Source: Deltaproteobacteria bacterium
Lineage (GTDB): Bacteria > Desulfobacterota > Desulfobulbia > Desulfobulbales > Desulfobulbaceae
DNA: 5,892 nt
Reading direction: 5' to 3'
NCBI GenBank assembly: GCA_013151365.1
Contig: JAADIK010000113.1
Location: 12,263-18,154, forward strand
Of the stretch, positions 5,853 to 5,892 are shown piece by piece (position 1 is the first letter of the stretch; every line of letters starts with the position of its first letter). The notes under the pieces are model-generated. The model ran no database searches, was not told the origin of the DNA, and saw only the letters and a program-made list of their open reading frames with translations. The translations under genes were made by a program, and so were the position numbers.

Positions 5853-5892
5853 ACAGTTTATTCAAGTACAAGCGAAAATTCGGCCTGAACTG
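5843..5892 (+). CDS. Partial next gene of the operon, first ~16 codons
   Basis: A GTG at 5843 opens a frame to the window edge: MQLNSLFKYKRKFGLN. GAAG at 5834-5837 lies five bases upstream and serves as an SD, and the gene would overlap the 3' end of galE by ten bases, an arrangement typical of coupled operon genes. The basic N-terminus is compatible with a cytoplasmic or inner-membrane protein, for example an ABC exporter, a transferase or a methyltransferase, but no family can be assigned from 16 residues. A second open frame (TTG 5824) also runs through here and cannot be strictly excluded. Confidence 0.45.
   Translation, partial: MQLNSLFKYKRKFGLN

Noticed and set aside
1..5892. CRISPR arrays, tRNA genes, insertion sequences or defence systems
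   Set aside because: There are no regularly spaced repeats, no cloverleaf signature, no transposase or terminal repeats, and every complete gene fits ordinary polysaccharide biosynthesis.

Overview
The window is a piece of a bacterial surface-polysaccharide (O-antigen, capsule or exopolysaccharide) gene cluster. The coding DNA is moderately GC-rich, starts include ATG and GTG, several genes have purine-rich Shine-Dalgarno (SD) sequences, and the genes are packed into one rightward operon. The gene set suggests a Gram-negative, free-living bacterium. A Desulfobacterota-like source is possible, but that rests on general style and no marker gene proves it. There is no rRNA, tRNA, CRISPR array, transposase or phage gene.

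Layout. At the left edge, a leftward gene runs out of the window (start codon at 154 on the minus strand); only about 51 residues are visible and its product is not recognised. A gene-free, relatively AT-rich divergent region follows (155-695, about 540 bases). It holds a terminator-like hairpin reading leftward, an inverted repeat, a short direct repeat and weak promoter candidates for both directions. From 696 to the right edge all genes read rightward with gaps of 7, 35, 16, 11 and 6 bases, then a 10-base overlap: a family 2 glycosyltransferase (GT2), a family 4 glycosyltransferase (GT4), a WfgS-like GT2, a dolichyl-phosphate-mannose-synthase-like GT2, a small DUF2304-type membrane protein, a UDP-glucose/UDP-GlcNAc 4-epimerase (galE-like), and the first 16 codons of one more gene.

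How they fit together. The epimerase would supply UDP-galactose or UDP-GalNAc. The first three transferases would each add a sugar to a growing lipid-linked oligosaccharide at the inner face of the cytoplasmic membrane. The DPM-like enzyme more likely charges a polyprenyl phosphate or adds a sugar at the membrane. It has no membrane segment of its own and is followed directly by a three-helix membrane protein with a charged helical tail, which may be its anchor. No flippase, polymerase, ligase or initiating phosphoglycosyltransferase is seen, so the locus must continue outside the window.

The most interesting points are the DPM-like/DUF2304 pair, the structured divergent region, the perfect TATAAT with no SD just before the third transferase, and a leucine at the epimerase position that gates substrate size in characterised GalE enzymes.
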